64,000 nucleotides of DNA from Ruminococcaceae bacterium P7 (GTDB lineage: Bacteria; Bacillota; Clostridia; Oscillospirales; Acutalibacteraceae). The stretch spans positions 1-64,000 of the forward strand of contig FMUA01000015.1 of the NCBI GenBank assembly GCA_900100595.1, read 5' to 3'. Shown in pieces: positions 24,317 to 32,453 of this stretch (positions within the stretch are counted from its first letter, which is position 1; every line of letters begins with the position of its first letter). The notes beneath the pieces were generated by a model. The model saw only the letters and a program-made list of their open reading frames with translations, did not search any database and was not told the DNA's origin. The position numbers were made by a program, and so were the translations under genes.

Positions 24317-26329
24317 TTGTATAAAAGAATTATCGCTTCTTCGCTGACCGCGCTGATGCTCACGGGAACCGCGGCGGCTTTTGCGGGCTGTGCAAACTCA
24401 CAGAGCGGCGGCAGCACACAGCAGGCGAACGACGGAAAGTTCATGCTCGCGGAAAAGGTAGCCGACGGCGCGATTCTGCAGGCGTTCTGCTGGGACTTCA
24501 ACACGATTTCACGCTCGATGGCGGATATCGCGGCAGCGGGATTCTCCGCGGTGCAGACCTCTCCGATCAACGCCTGTCTCGAGGGTGAGGACGGCGGCAT
24601 GGAGCTGTACGGCGACGGCAAGTGGTACTATCACTACCAGCCGACCGACTTCAAAATCGGCAACTACCAGCTCGGCAGCAAGGAGGAATTTACCGCCATG
24701 TGCGCCGAGGCGGAGAAATACGGCGTCAAGGTGCTTGTCGACGTGATCGCGAACCACACCACACCGCAGTATGACGCGATTGCGGAGGACTTGATTCAGG
24801 CGGGCGGCGGCAGTCTGGAGCTGCTTTATCATCAGCACAACAACAAGGAAATCTCTCATTGGGACGATCGTCTGGAGTGCACCACCGCCAAGATGGGCGG
24901 CCTGCCCGACATCAACACCGAGCGTCCGTCCTTCCAGGAGTATTTCCTCGAGTTTATCAACGACACGATCTCCTGCGGCGCGGATGGTTTCCGCTATGAC
25001 ACCGCGAAGCACATCGGCCTGCCCGACGACCCCAAGGAGGACGACGGCTTCACAAATAACTTCTGGGAGCGCGTGACGACGGAGGTCGACAACCACGAGA
25101 ACCTCTTTATCTACGGCGAGGTGCTGCAGGGCGGCAACGACAAGCTTGCCGAGTATATCAATGCCATCGGCAGAACCACGTCCAGCACCTACGGCGGCAA
25201 GATCCGCGAGTCTGTCACCACGAACAACGTCAACACCTCGATGGTGGGCGACTACTTCATCGGCAGCTCCGACCCTGCGAAGGTCGTCACATGGGTCGAA
25301 TCCCATGACAACTACATCAACGACAGCTCATGGATGTCGCTCGACAAGGATCACGTCATTCTCGGCTGGGCGATCATCACCGCCCGCAAGGACGGCACAC
25401 CGCTGTTCTTCTCGCGTCCCTACATGAGCAACATCGACAACATCTGGGGCATGAACCGCATCGGACCGCAGGGCGACGACATGTACAAGGACGCCCGTGT
25501 GTCCGCTGTCAACTTCTTCCGCACCGCGATGAACGGCGAGGAGGAGACGCTTGTCAACCCGGGTTCGGATTCTTCGATACTGATGATCGAACGCGGCACC
25601 AAGGGCGCGGTGATCGTCAATACCAACGGCGAAAAGACTGTCGACTTTGAAACCAATCTCAAGGACGGCGCCTATACCGACCGCGTCGACCGCACCACGC
25701 AGTACACCGTCAAGGGCGGCAAGCTGACCTGCGAGAGCAAGCTCGCGGAAAACAGCGTCGTCGTGCTCTATAACGACGGCTATCAGGAGTACGCGCCCTG
25801 CGCAAATACCGGCGTTGCCGAGGACACGCAGTTTGTGACAGCCGCGGACAGCTATGAGCTGAAGCTCACGCTTGAGAACGCCGAGGAAGGCACCGTGACG
25901 ATCGACGGCGCGGAAAAGACCTTCAAGAACGGCGACACCGTCACCCTGAAAAAGCCCGCGGAGGGAGAGGTCGCGGTGGCAGAGCTTTCCGCGAAAAACG
26001 AAAAGGGAATCCCCACCTACGAGAGAATCGAGATCACGTTCCGCGAGGACTATGAGATCACCAAGGGCACCAAGGTGTATTTCGAGAAGCCCGACGACTG
26101 GGGCGACAAGATATACGCCTATGTCTATGACAGGGCGGAGAATGAAAACGCCGTATGGCCGGGCAAGGAAATGACCAAGGAATCCGACGGCACCTACAGC
26201 TATGAAATGACCAGAAAGTGGAAAAATCCGCGCATCATCTTCAACGACGGCGCAGAAGATGGCAGCGTACAGTATCCCGAGAAAAAGGGACTGAAGGTCG
26301 AAGCGGACAAGACCTACAAGGTAGAATAA
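24317..26329 (+). CDS. Alpha-amylase lipoprotein (GH13) with CBM26 starch-binding module
   Basis: Endo-acting amylase of 670 residues tethered to the outside of the membrane. It begins with a TTG-initiated lipoprotein signal ending in the lipobox AFAGC (cysteine about residue 24), followed by a Ser/Gly/Gln linker. GH13 motifs: VDVIANHT, GADGFRYDTAKH with likely nucleophile D228, FIYGEVLQ with E268, and WVESHDNY with D331. A linker domain (about 500-580) leads into a C-terminal CBM26 module (583-670; KVYFEKPDDWGDKIYAYVYD, WPGKEM, RIIFNDG). No dockerin is present, unlike the second pullulanase. The weak ribosome-binding site makes the start slightly uncertain. Confidence 0.92.
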   Translation: MYKRIIASSLTALMLTGTAAAFAGCANSQSGGSTQQANDGKFMLAEKVADGAILQAFCWDFNTISRSMADIAAAGFSAVQTSPINACLEGEDGGMELYGDGKWYYHYQPTDFKIGNYQLGSKEEFTAMCAEAEKYGVKVLVDVIANHTTPQYDAIAEDLIQAGGGSLELLYHQHNNKEISHWDDRLECTTAKMGGLPDINTERPSFQEYFLEFINDTISCGADGFRYDTAKHIGLPDDPKEDDGFTNNFWERVTTEVDNHENLFIYGEVLQGGNDKLAEYINAIGRTTSSTYGGKIRESVTTNNVNTSMVGDYFIGSSDPAKVVTWVESHDNYINDSSWMSLDKDHVILGWAIITARKDGTPLFFSRPYMSNIDNIWGMNRIGPQGDDMYKDARVSAVNFFRTAMNGEEETLVNPGSDSSILMIERGTKGAVIVNTNGEKTVDFETNLKDGAYTDRVDRTTQYTVKGGKLTCESKLAENSVVVLYNDGYQEYAPCANTGVAEDTQFVTAADSYELKLTLENAEEGTVTIDGAEKTFKNGDTVTLKKPAEGEVAVAELSAKNEKGIPTYERIEITFREDYEITKGTKVYFEKPDDWGDKIYAYVYDRAENENAVWPGKEMTKESDGTYSYEMTRKWKNPRIIFNDGAEDGSVQYPEKKGLKVEADKTYKVE

Positions 26330-26345
26330 AACGGAGGTATCTGAA

Positions 26346-27164
26346 ATGAGCGATAATAATTTAAAAGTAGAGGGCAGCAAGGTGCCCGCGGAAAAAATCA
26401 CCAATCCCGCGCTGAAAGAAGCGATTGAAAAGATGCAGGCGGAGAACAGCAAGGAGAACGTCGACGCGATGATCAATCAGGTGCTCGAGGCAAAGTTCAT
26501 CCTTCCCGCCAGAGTGACGCAGATTCCGGCGGCACGCACAGAGAACGGGCAGACCATGATGACCAATCAGACGCAGGTGCAGTTCCGTCTGCTCGAGAAC
26601 AACAGACACGAGAAGTTCTTCGGCGTGTTCACCGATATCAAGGAGATGTACAAGTGGAAGGGCAACGAGGAGGCGAACAAGGTCGTCACCGATTTCGACA
26701 GCCTTGCCCATATGATCATGGATCCCAAATCGCAGGTACTCGGCTTTGTCATCAATCCGTTCGGCAAGAGCGTGACCTTCCCGAAGCCGATGGCGATCTC
26801 CATCAAGCAGCAGAGAGATTATATGCGTCTCAACGAGAACACGCTCCGCAACGGCGCGCAGATCAAGCTCGGCGAGCCTGAGGAGTACCCGATTGACCTG
26901 ATGGCGGCGCTGATCAATCATTTCAGCACCGAGCCGGGTGTCAACGCGGCGTTCCTGCGCCTGATCGAGCAGGACGGTCAGCCCAGCTACTTTATTGTTG
27001 TAGACTTTGTCGGCGACACCCAGAAGACCTTCGCGGATATCGCGGACGTGGCGAAGCCCTTCCTCGACGACGAGATCCAGCTCTCCATGATGCCGTTCTC
27101 GATGGAATTCGCGAGAAACGCGGTCAAGGGCATCGAGCCGTTCTACAGAAAAGAAGAGGAATAA
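26346..27164 (+). CDS. SseB-family protein
   Basis: A 272-residue cytoplasmic protein. The middle part (about residues 45-150; EAKFILPARV, then VTDFDSLAHMIM and GFVINPFGKSV) matches SseB N-terminal domains. The C-terminal part (AALINHFSTEPGVNAAFLRLIE) matches the SseB C-terminal domain. Family members are named for enhanced serine sensitivity in E. coli, but the biochemical role is unknown. It lies 16 bases after the amylase gene with its own ribosome-binding site (ACGGAGG) and ends at a bidirectional terminator. Confidence 0.82.
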   Translation: MSDNNLKVEGSKVPAEKITNPALKEAIEKMQAENSKENVDAMINQVLEAKFILPARVTQIPAARTENGQTMMTNQTQVQFRLLENNRHEKFFGVFTDIKEMYKWKGNEEANKVVTDFDSLAHMIMDPKSQVLGFVINPFGKSVTFPKPMAISIKQQRDYMRLNENTLRNGAQIKLGEPEEYPIDLMAALINHFSTEPGVNAAFLRLIEQDGQPSYFIVVDFVGDTQKTFADIADVAKPFLDDEIQLSMMPFSMEFARNAVKGIEPFYRKEEE

Positions 27165-27185
27165 TTCTAAATCAGAAATAAAAGA

Positions 27186-27216
27186 AAAACCCGACTCAGC
27201 CGAGCCGGGTTTTCTT
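27186..27216. terminator. Bidirectional terminator between sseB-like gene and hisF
   Basis: AAAACCCGACTC (27186-27197) pairs with GAGCCGGGTTTT (27202-27213) with one mismatch. Both flanks become T-runs on their respective transcripts, serving the converging genes. Confidence 0.9.
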
Positions 27217-27223
27217 TATGCTC

Positions 27224-27979
27224 TTATAATCTCACGGGAATGTTCTTCTCGTTGAGGTATTTTTTCAATTCGGGAATCGGAATCTCGCCGAAGTGGAACA
27301 GCGAAGCCGCGAGCACCGCGTCGGCTTTTCCGACGGTGAACGCATCATAGAAGTGCTCGAGAGCACCTGCGCCGCCGCTCGCGATGACGGGGATGTTGAC
27401 CCTTTCGGAAATCGCCTTGGTCAGTCCGAGGTCATAGCCCTTCTTCTGACCGTCCTCGTCCATGCTGGTCAGCAGGATCTCGCCTGCGCCCAGCTCGGCG
27501 CATTTGACAGCCCATTCGACCGCGTCAATGCCCATCGGCTTTCTGCCGCCGTGGACATAGACCTCCCAGCTGTCGCCGTTCCGCTTTGCATCGATCGCCG
27601 CCACCACGCACTGACTGCCGAATTTATACGCCGCCTCGCTGATCAGCTCGGGACGGGCGACTGCCGCGGAATTGACCGAAACCTTGTCGGCGCCCGCGTG
27701 CAGCAGGGCGTTGAAGTCGTCGACACTGCGGATGCCGCCGCCGACGGTAAAGGGGATAAAGATGGTGTTCGCCACCTTTTCCACCATGTCGATCGTAATA
27801 TTGCGCGAATCGCTCGAAGCGGTGATGTCAAGAAATACCAGCTCGTCGGCGCCCTGCGCGTCATACTGCTTCGCGCACTCCACGGGATCGCCCGCGTCAA
27901 CCAGGTTGACAAAGCTCATGCCCTTGACCACTCTGCCGTTTTTTACATCCAGACAGGGGATGATTCTCTTTGCGTACAT
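27224..27979 (-). CDS. hisF: Imidazole glycerol phosphate synthase subunit HisF
   Basis: Cyclase subunit that uses HisH-generated ammonia to convert PRFAR to imidazole-glycerol phosphate and AICAR in histidine biosynthesis. At 251 residues it is full length. The catalytic D11 lies in [16 protein letters not shown], the second aspartate lies in [11 protein letters not shown], and phosphate-binding loops VGGGIRS and ASGGAGA are present. It starts two bases after the hisH stop, so the two subunits are made together. No other his genes are in the window. Confidence 0.97.
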   Translation of the reverse strand: MYAKRIIPCLDVKNGRVVKGMSFVNLVDAGDPVECAKQYDAQGADELVFLDITASSDSRNITIDMVEKVANTIFIPFTVGGGIRSVDDFNALLHAGADKVSVNSAAVARPELISEAAYKFGSQCVVAAIDAKRNGDSWEVYVHGGRKPMGIDAVEWAVKCAELGAGEILLTSMDEDGQKKGYDLGLTKAISERVNIPVIASGGAGALEHFYDAFTVGKADAVLAASLFHFGEIPIPELKKYLNEKNIPVRL

Positions 27980-27981
27980 GC

Positions 27982-28596
27982 TCAGCCCTCCACAATCTCG
28001 GCAAAATTTCTCAGTATCCGCAAGCCCGTTTCACCGCTTTTTTCGGGATGGAACTGCGTCGCGAACACGTTTCCGCGTTCCACGGCGGCGTCGATCGTCA
28101 CGCCGTATTCCGTTGTCGCGGCGACAAGCTCCCTGTCCGCTGCATGAAGGAAATAAGAATGTACAAAATAGACGTAGGGATTTTTCCCGATTCCCTTGAA
28201 CAGGCGGCTCTCGGGATTGATATCAAGACTGTTCCAGCCCATGTGCGGGATTTTCAGACCCTCGCCGTTCGGGATGCGCGTGATGCTGCCCTCATAAATG
28301 CCCAGACCTTCCGCTTCGGGACTCTCCCCGCTCGCGGGGAACAGCAGCTGCATGCCGAGACAGATGCCCAAAAACGGCTTGCCGCTTGCGATATATTCCT
28401 TGATCGCGTCCTTGATGCCGTATTTGTTGAGACTGTCCACCGTATCGCCGAAGGAGCCGACGCCCGGAAGAACCGCGCCGTCCGCTTTCAGGATTTCATC
28501 TTTATTTCTTGTTACAAGGCAGTCGCATCCGATGTGCGTCAGCGCCTTGGCGACGCTTTGGATATTGCCTGCGCCGTAATCGATTATCGCAATCAT
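27982..28596 (-). CDS. hisH: Imidazole glycerol phosphate synthase glutaminase subunit HisH
   Basis: Class I glutamine amidotransferase subunit, 204 residues. The catalytic triad is visible: C79 (FLGICLGMQ), H183 and E185 (QFHPEKSG). The N-terminal [10 protein letters not shown] and oxyanion LPGVGSFGD motifs are typical. It is the first gene of a two-gene hisHF unit driven by a clear promoter. Confidence 0.97.
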   Translation of the reverse strand: MIAIIDYGAGNIQSVAKALTHIGCDCLVTRNKDEILKADGAVLPGVGSFGDTVDSLNKYGIKDAIKEYIASGKPFLGICLGMQLLFPASGESPEAEGLGIYEGSITRIPNGEGLKIPHMGWNSLDINPESRLFKGIGKNPYVYFVHSYFLHAADRELVAATTEYGVTIDAAVERGNVFATQFHPEKSGETGLRILRNFAEIVEG

Positions 28597-28623
28597 TTCA
28601 TCAACTCCGTTTCTGATTGCTTC

Positions 28624-28652
28624 ATTTTACCATATTCTCATTTTTTTTGCAA
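28624..28652 (-). promoter_or_regulatory. Sigma-A promoter of hisHF
   Basis: On the minus strand, TTGCAA (28652-28647), 17-base spacer, TAAAAT (28629-28624) with a TGG extension. It starts transcription about 20 bases before the hisH ATG. Confidence 0.75.
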
Positions 28653-28713
28653 TAAGAACAGCGCAACAACTTCAAAAATCCGCATTGATTTTCAGAAATA
28701 AATTCAGAAGTTA

Positions 28714-28796
28714 TTGAATTTTGCAAGTTGTTGTGATAAAATGAAATATAACTGGGTTATAGGGCACCTCAAAAATATAGAGTTGTTCAGAGGTGC
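28714..28796 (+). promoter_or_regulatory. Promoter and leader hairpin of the RpiR regulator gene
   Basis: TTGAAT (28714-28719), 17-base spacer, TAAAAT (28737-28742). In the leader GCACCTC (28764-28770) and GAGGTGC (28790-28796) form a 7-base stem with a 19-base loop. This could be an operator or an RNA hairpin; there is no T-run directly after it. Confidence 0.6.
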
Positions 28797-28841
28797 GGAT
28801 ATTTTATAGTAGATTATTGAATCAGCAAGGAGGCTCATCAG

Positions 28842-29729
28842 ATGATTACACATCTTTTGACGAGAATTGATTTGATGATGAACGGCTTCTCAAAGGGACA
28901 GAAGCGCATCGCGCTCTATATTGAGGAGCATTATGATAAGGCGGCGTTTATGACCGCCTCCAAGCTGGGAGAGACCGTCGGCGTGTCCGAGAGCACGGTC
29001 GTGCGCTTCGCGACGGAGCTGGGCTATGACGGCTATCCCAAGCTGCAGAAGGCGATGCAGGAGATGATCCGCAACAAGCTCACCTCCGTGCAGCGCATCG
29101 AGGTCACCTCGGGACGCATCGGCGACGGCAACGTCCTCGACAGCGTTCTCAATCAGGATATCGAAAAGATCCGCCGCACGATCGAGGAAACCTCACACGA
29201 GGATTTCGCACGCGCGGTTGACGAGATCTGCGCGGCAAAGCGCATCTATATCTTCGGCGTACGCTCCACAGGCGCGATCGCGTCGTTTCTCGCGTACTAT
29301 TTCGAGCTGATTTTTGACAACAACGTCATCCTGATCAACACCACCAGCCCGTCCTCGACCTACGAGCACATCTTCCGCATCACCGAGGAGGACGTGATGA
29401 TCGGCATTTCCTTCCCGCGTTACAGCTCCACGGCGATCGAGGCGATGAACTTCGCGCGTTCCCGCGGCGCTCACGCAGTCGCGATCACCGACAGCATGGC
29501 GTCTCCGCTGGTGCAGTCGGCGGACTCGATACTGATCGCCCGCAGCGATATGGCGTCCATCGTCGACTCGCTGGTAGCGCCCCTGAGTCTGATCAACGCC
29601 CTGATCGTGGCGACGGTGCTCAAAAAGAAGGATGAGGTCACCGAGACCTTCCGCCTGCTCGAGGACGTATGGAACCGCGAGGGCGTGTATTCCAATCACG
29701 ACGACAAGGAGACAAGAGCGGAAAAATGA
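28842..29729 (+). CDS. MurR/RpiR-family transcriptional regulator
   Basis: A 295-residue regulator. An N-terminal helix-turn-helix of the RpiR type covers about residues 1-77 (SKGQKRIALYIEEHY, then TVGVSESTVVRFATELGYDGYPKLQ). A SIS sugar-phosphate-binding domain covers about 120-260 (IYIFGVRSTGAIASFLAYY, GISFPRYSSTAIEAMNFA). Such proteins sense phosphosugars and control sugar or amino-sugar catabolism. No sugar operon is adjacent, so its targets are unknown. It overlaps the downstream flavoprotein gene by four bases. Confidence 0.92.
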   Translation: MITHLLTRIDLMMNGFSKGQKRIALYIEEHYDKAAFMTASKLGETVGVSESTVVRFATELGYDGYPKLQKAMQEMIRNKLTSVQRIEVTSGRIGDGNVLDSVLNQDIEKIRRTIEETSHEDFARAVDEICAAKRIYIFGVRSTGAIASFLAYYFELIFDNNVILINTTSPSSTYEHIFRITEEDVMIGISFPRYSSTAIEAMNFARSRGAHAVAITDSMASPLVQSADSILIARSDMASIVDSLVAPLSLINALIVATVLKKKDEVTETFRLLEDVWNREGVYSNHDDKETRAEK

Positions 29730-30961
29730 TGCAGAAAAAGGTTGTTGTCGTCGGCGCGGGCGCGGCAGGCATGATGGCGGCAGGCACGGCGGCGGAGTTC
29801 GGCGCGTCGGTGACGCTGCTCGAGAAGAATCCGCGCGTCGGCAGGAAGATCATGATAACGGGCAAGGGCAGGTGCAATCTCTGCAACAACTGCGACATCC
29901 CGACCTTTATCAGCAACGTCCCGACGAACGGCAGGTTCCTCTATTCGGCGATCCACCACTTTTCGCCCGGGGACACGATGGTGTTTTTCGAGAGCCTCGG
30001 CTTGCCGCTCAAAACCGAGAGGGGCAACAGGGTTTTTCCCGCTTCGGAGAAGGCGGTCGACGTGGTCGATACCCTGCGTGATTACGTGACAAACAGCGGC
30101 GTGCGCATCGTCAACGACACCGCAAGGGCGCTCCTGACGGAAAACGGAGAAGCGGTCGGCGTCAAGGGCGAAAGGGAGACCTACTGCGCCGACAGCGTGA
30201 TCATTTGCTGCGGCGGAAAGAGCTATCCGCTGACAGGCTCGACGGGCGACGGCTATACGCTCGCAAAGCAGGCAGGACATACCGTGACGGAGCTGAAACC
30301 GTCGCTGGTGCCGCTCGAGAGCAGCGACCCCGAGTGCAAGTCGATGCAGGGCTTGTCACTGCGGAATGTGGCGCTGAATATCATAGATAATCATTCCAAA
30401 AAAGAAATATACTCCGACTTCGGAGAGATGCTCTTCACGCATTTCGGCATCAGCGGACCGATGGTACTCTCGGCAAGCTCTCACATCCGCGAGATGCCCG
30501 ACGGCAGATACACCGCCGTCATCGACCTCAAGCCCGCACTGAGCGCGGAGCAGCTCGACAAGCGGCTGCAGAACGATTTCCGCGAGAACGCCAACAGGGA
30601 CGTATCCAACGCGTTTTCCAAGCTGCTGCCGCGGAAAATCATCGTACCCGTCCTCAAAAGATGGGGCGTACCCTTTGACAAAAAATGCAATGTGATCACC
30701 CGCGAGGAGCGACACGCGCTCTGCGGCATCCTCAAGGGCTTTACAATACCGCTCAGCGGCTTTCGTCCGATCGAGGAGGCGATCGTCACCTCGGGAGGCG
30801 TCAGAACCGCGGAGCTGAACCCGAAAACCATGGAAAGCAAGCTCGTGCACGGTCTGTATTTCGCGGGAGAGGTCATCGACTGCGACGCGTATACAGGCGG
30901 CTTCAACCTGCAGATTGCCTGGAGCACAGGCAGACTCGCGGGCGAATGCGCAGCTTATTGA
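29726..30961 (+). CDS. NAD(P)/FAD-dependent oxidoreductase, BaiN/HI0933 family
   Basis: A 411-residue flavoprotein. The N-terminal Rossmann dinucleotide motif is VVVVGAGAAGMMAAGTAAE, followed by the family hallmark KIMITGKGRCNLCNN. A second nucleotide motif, SVIICCGGKSYPLTGSTGDGY, lies mid-protein. The C-terminus carries TSGGVRTAELNPKTMESK and YFAGEVIDCDAYTGGFN. BaiN of bile-acid 7-dehydroxylating clostridia belongs to this family, but most members are of unknown function and no bai genes are nearby. ATG 29726 overlaps the regulator stop; an ATG three bases later is an alternative. Confidence 0.88.
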   Translation: MMQKKVVVVGAGAAGMMAAGTAAEFGASVTLLEKNPRVGRKIMITGKGRCNLCNNCDIPTFISNVPTNGRFLYSAIHHFSPGDTMVFFESLGLPLKTERGNRVFPASEKAVDVVDTLRDYVTNSGVRIVNDTARALLTENGEAVGVKGERETYCADSVIICCGGKSYPLTGSTGDGYTLAKQAGHTVTELKPSLVPLESSDPECKSMQGLSLRNVALNIIDNHSKKEIYSDFGEMLFTHFGISGPMVLSASSHIREMPDGRYTAVIDLKPALSAEQLDKRLQNDFRENANRDVSNAFSKLLPRKIIVPVLKRWGVPFDKKCNVITREERHALCGILKGFTIPLSGFRPIEEAIVTSGGVRTAELNPKTMESKLVHGLYFAGEVIDCDAYTGGFNLQIAWSTGRLAGECAAY

Positions 30962-30967
30962 TAATAA

Positions 30968-31128
30968 GGGAACCTCTAATAATTCCCTATCGCGCATAAG
31001 TGCGGCATCTTCACGGCATAATCTTGCCAAATCTCCTTGAAATACGTCAGTATTCCTGCGGAGCTTTGACAACATTCTACCAAAAATCTTCCGCACTTCT
31101 GCACAACATTGAATTTTTAGAGGCTCCC
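30968..31128. repeat. 161-bp palindromic repeat element (MITE-like)
   Basis: The ends GGGAACCTCTAA (30968-30979) and TTAGAGGCTCCC (31117-31128) are inverted repeats matching at 11 of 12 positions. The similarity continues inward so that the two halves form one long imperfect hairpin (for example AAGTGCGGCATCTT on the left against AAGTGCGGAAGATT in the right-arm complement). The tetranucleotide ATAA flanks both sides (30964-30967 and 31129-31132) like a target duplication. No transposase is encoded. It occupies most of the 191-base gap before cmk. Confidence 0.65.
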
Positions 31129-31152
31129 ATAACAGAAAGGAATCCTAACATC

Positions 31153-31821
31153 ATGTCAATCGCAATCGCACTGGACGGACCCGCGGGAGCGGGCAAGTCC
31201 TCCATCGCCAGGAGAGCGGCGAAGGCTCTCGGTTATATTTATGTAGACACAGGCGCGCTGTACCGCACCGTCGGACTCGCGGCTATGAGAAACAACGTAG
31301 AGCCGAAGCCCTCCGCGGAGCTGGAACAGCTGCTCGCGTCGATCCGCGTCGAGCTGACCTTCAACGAAACGGGAGAGCAGATCGTGCTCCTCGACGGAGA
31401 GGACGTTTCGGGAGAGATCCGCACGTCCGAGGCTTCAAAGATGGCTTCCAACATATCCGCCGTGCCGGCTGTCAGAGCGTATCTGCTTGATTTGCAGAGA
31501 GATATGGCAAAGACCAATAATGTGATCATGGACGGACGCGATATCGGCACCGTCGTCCTGCCCGACGCGAAGGTCAAGATTTTCCTGACCGCGTCTCCCG
31601 AGGCGCGCGCGCAGAGACGCTATAAGGAAATGGCGGAAAAGGGTATGGACGTCCAATATGAGAACGTCCTCAAGGACGTCATGGAGCGCGATTACAACGA
31701 CATGCACCGCGAGATCGCACCGTTGAAGCCCGCCGAGGGCAGCATCACGGTCGATACGACGGAGCTGGATTTTGAGCAGAGCATCGAAGCGATCATCAAT
31801 GTGATAAAGGAGAATCGCTGA
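31153..31821 (+). CDS. cmk: Cytidylate kinase Cmk
   Basis: Phosphorylates CMP and dCMP with ATP. ATG 31153 follows GAAAGGA and gives the usual N-terminus MSIAIALDGPAGAGKSS with the P-loop. The open frame extends upstream into the palindromic repeat, but that is not coding. The 222 residues include the CMP-binding YVDTGALYRTVG, VIMDGRDIGTVVLPDA and the lid region ASPEARAQRRYKE. Its stop overlaps the plsC start by one base, forming a cmk-plsC-ispH/rpsA operon, a gene order common in clostridia. Confidence 0.96.
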   Translation: MSIAIALDGPAGAGKSSIARRAAKALGYIYVDTGALYRTVGLAAMRNNVEPKPSAELEQLLASIRVELTFNETGEQIVLLDGEDVSGEIRTSEASKMASNISAVPAVRAYLLDLQRDMAKTNNVIMDGRDIGTVVLPDAKVKIFLTASPEARAQRRYKEMAEKGMDVQYENVLKDVMERDYNDMHREIAPLKPAEGSITVDTTELDFEQSIEAIINVIKENR

Positions 31822-32453
31822 TGGCACAGAACAAGGTTCTCTATACGATCGGCAAGGCCGTCTGCATGCCGATATTCAAGCTGCTTTACCGCTTCAAGAC
31901 GGTCAACGCCGACAATATCCCGACAGAGGGCGGCGTGATCATCGCGAGCAATCATCTGTCCAATTCCGACCCGCCGCTGCTCGGACTGTCCTCAAAGCGC
32001 AGGATGTATTTCATGGCGAAGGTCGAGCTGTTTGAGAATAAATTTTTCGGCGCGCTGATCCGTGCGCTCGGCGCGTTCCCCGTAGAGCGCGGCGCGGGCG
32101 ACGGCAAGGCGATCAAGACGGGTGAGGATCTGATCCGCGAGGGCAACGTCATGACGATCTTCATTGAGGGCGGCAGAACCAAAACGGGCGAGCTGATGCG
32201 TCCGCGCAGCGGCTGCGCATTGGTGGCGCAGCAGATGCAGGTACCCGTCGTACCCGCGTGCATCACCGTCATCGGCAAATCCAAAAGCATCTTTGCCAAG
32301 CGCCTGATCGAATTCGGAAAGCCGCTCACCCCCGAGGAACTCGGACTGACGGTCGAGGGCGGCAGACGTGAGCTGAAAAACGCGTCCAATATGATCATGG
32401 GCGAAATCAAACGAATGAGGGAGAGAGCGCTCAATGAGTATAAAAAAGGCTGA
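31821..32453 (+). CDS. plsC: 1-acyl-sn-glycerol-3-phosphate acyltransferase PlsC
   Basis: Acylates lysophosphatidic acid to phosphatidic acid in phospholipid synthesis. The 210 residues carry the acyltransferase motif HxxxxD in SNHLSNSDPP, block II GAFPVERGAGDG, block III MTIFIEGGRTKTGEL and block IV VPVVPACI. It is a membrane-associated enzyme of short length typical for Firmicutes. The last 20 bases overlap the start of the ispH-rpsA gene. Confidence 0.93.
   Translation: MAQNKVLYTIGKAVCMPIFKLLYRFKTVNADNIPTEGGVIIASNHLSNSDPPLLGLSSKRRMYFMAKVELFENKFFGALIRALGAFPVERGAGDGKAIKTGEDLIREGNVMTIFIEGGRTKTGELMRPRSGCALVAQQMQVPVVPACITVIGKSKSIFAKRLIEFGKPLTPEELGLTVEGGRRELKNASNMIMGEIKRMRERALNEYKKG

Noticed and set aside
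31000-31152. N-terminal extension of cytidylate kinase
   Set aside because: The extra 51 codons lie in the palindromic repeat; a ribosome-binding site and the canonical MSIAIALDGPAG start occur at 31153.
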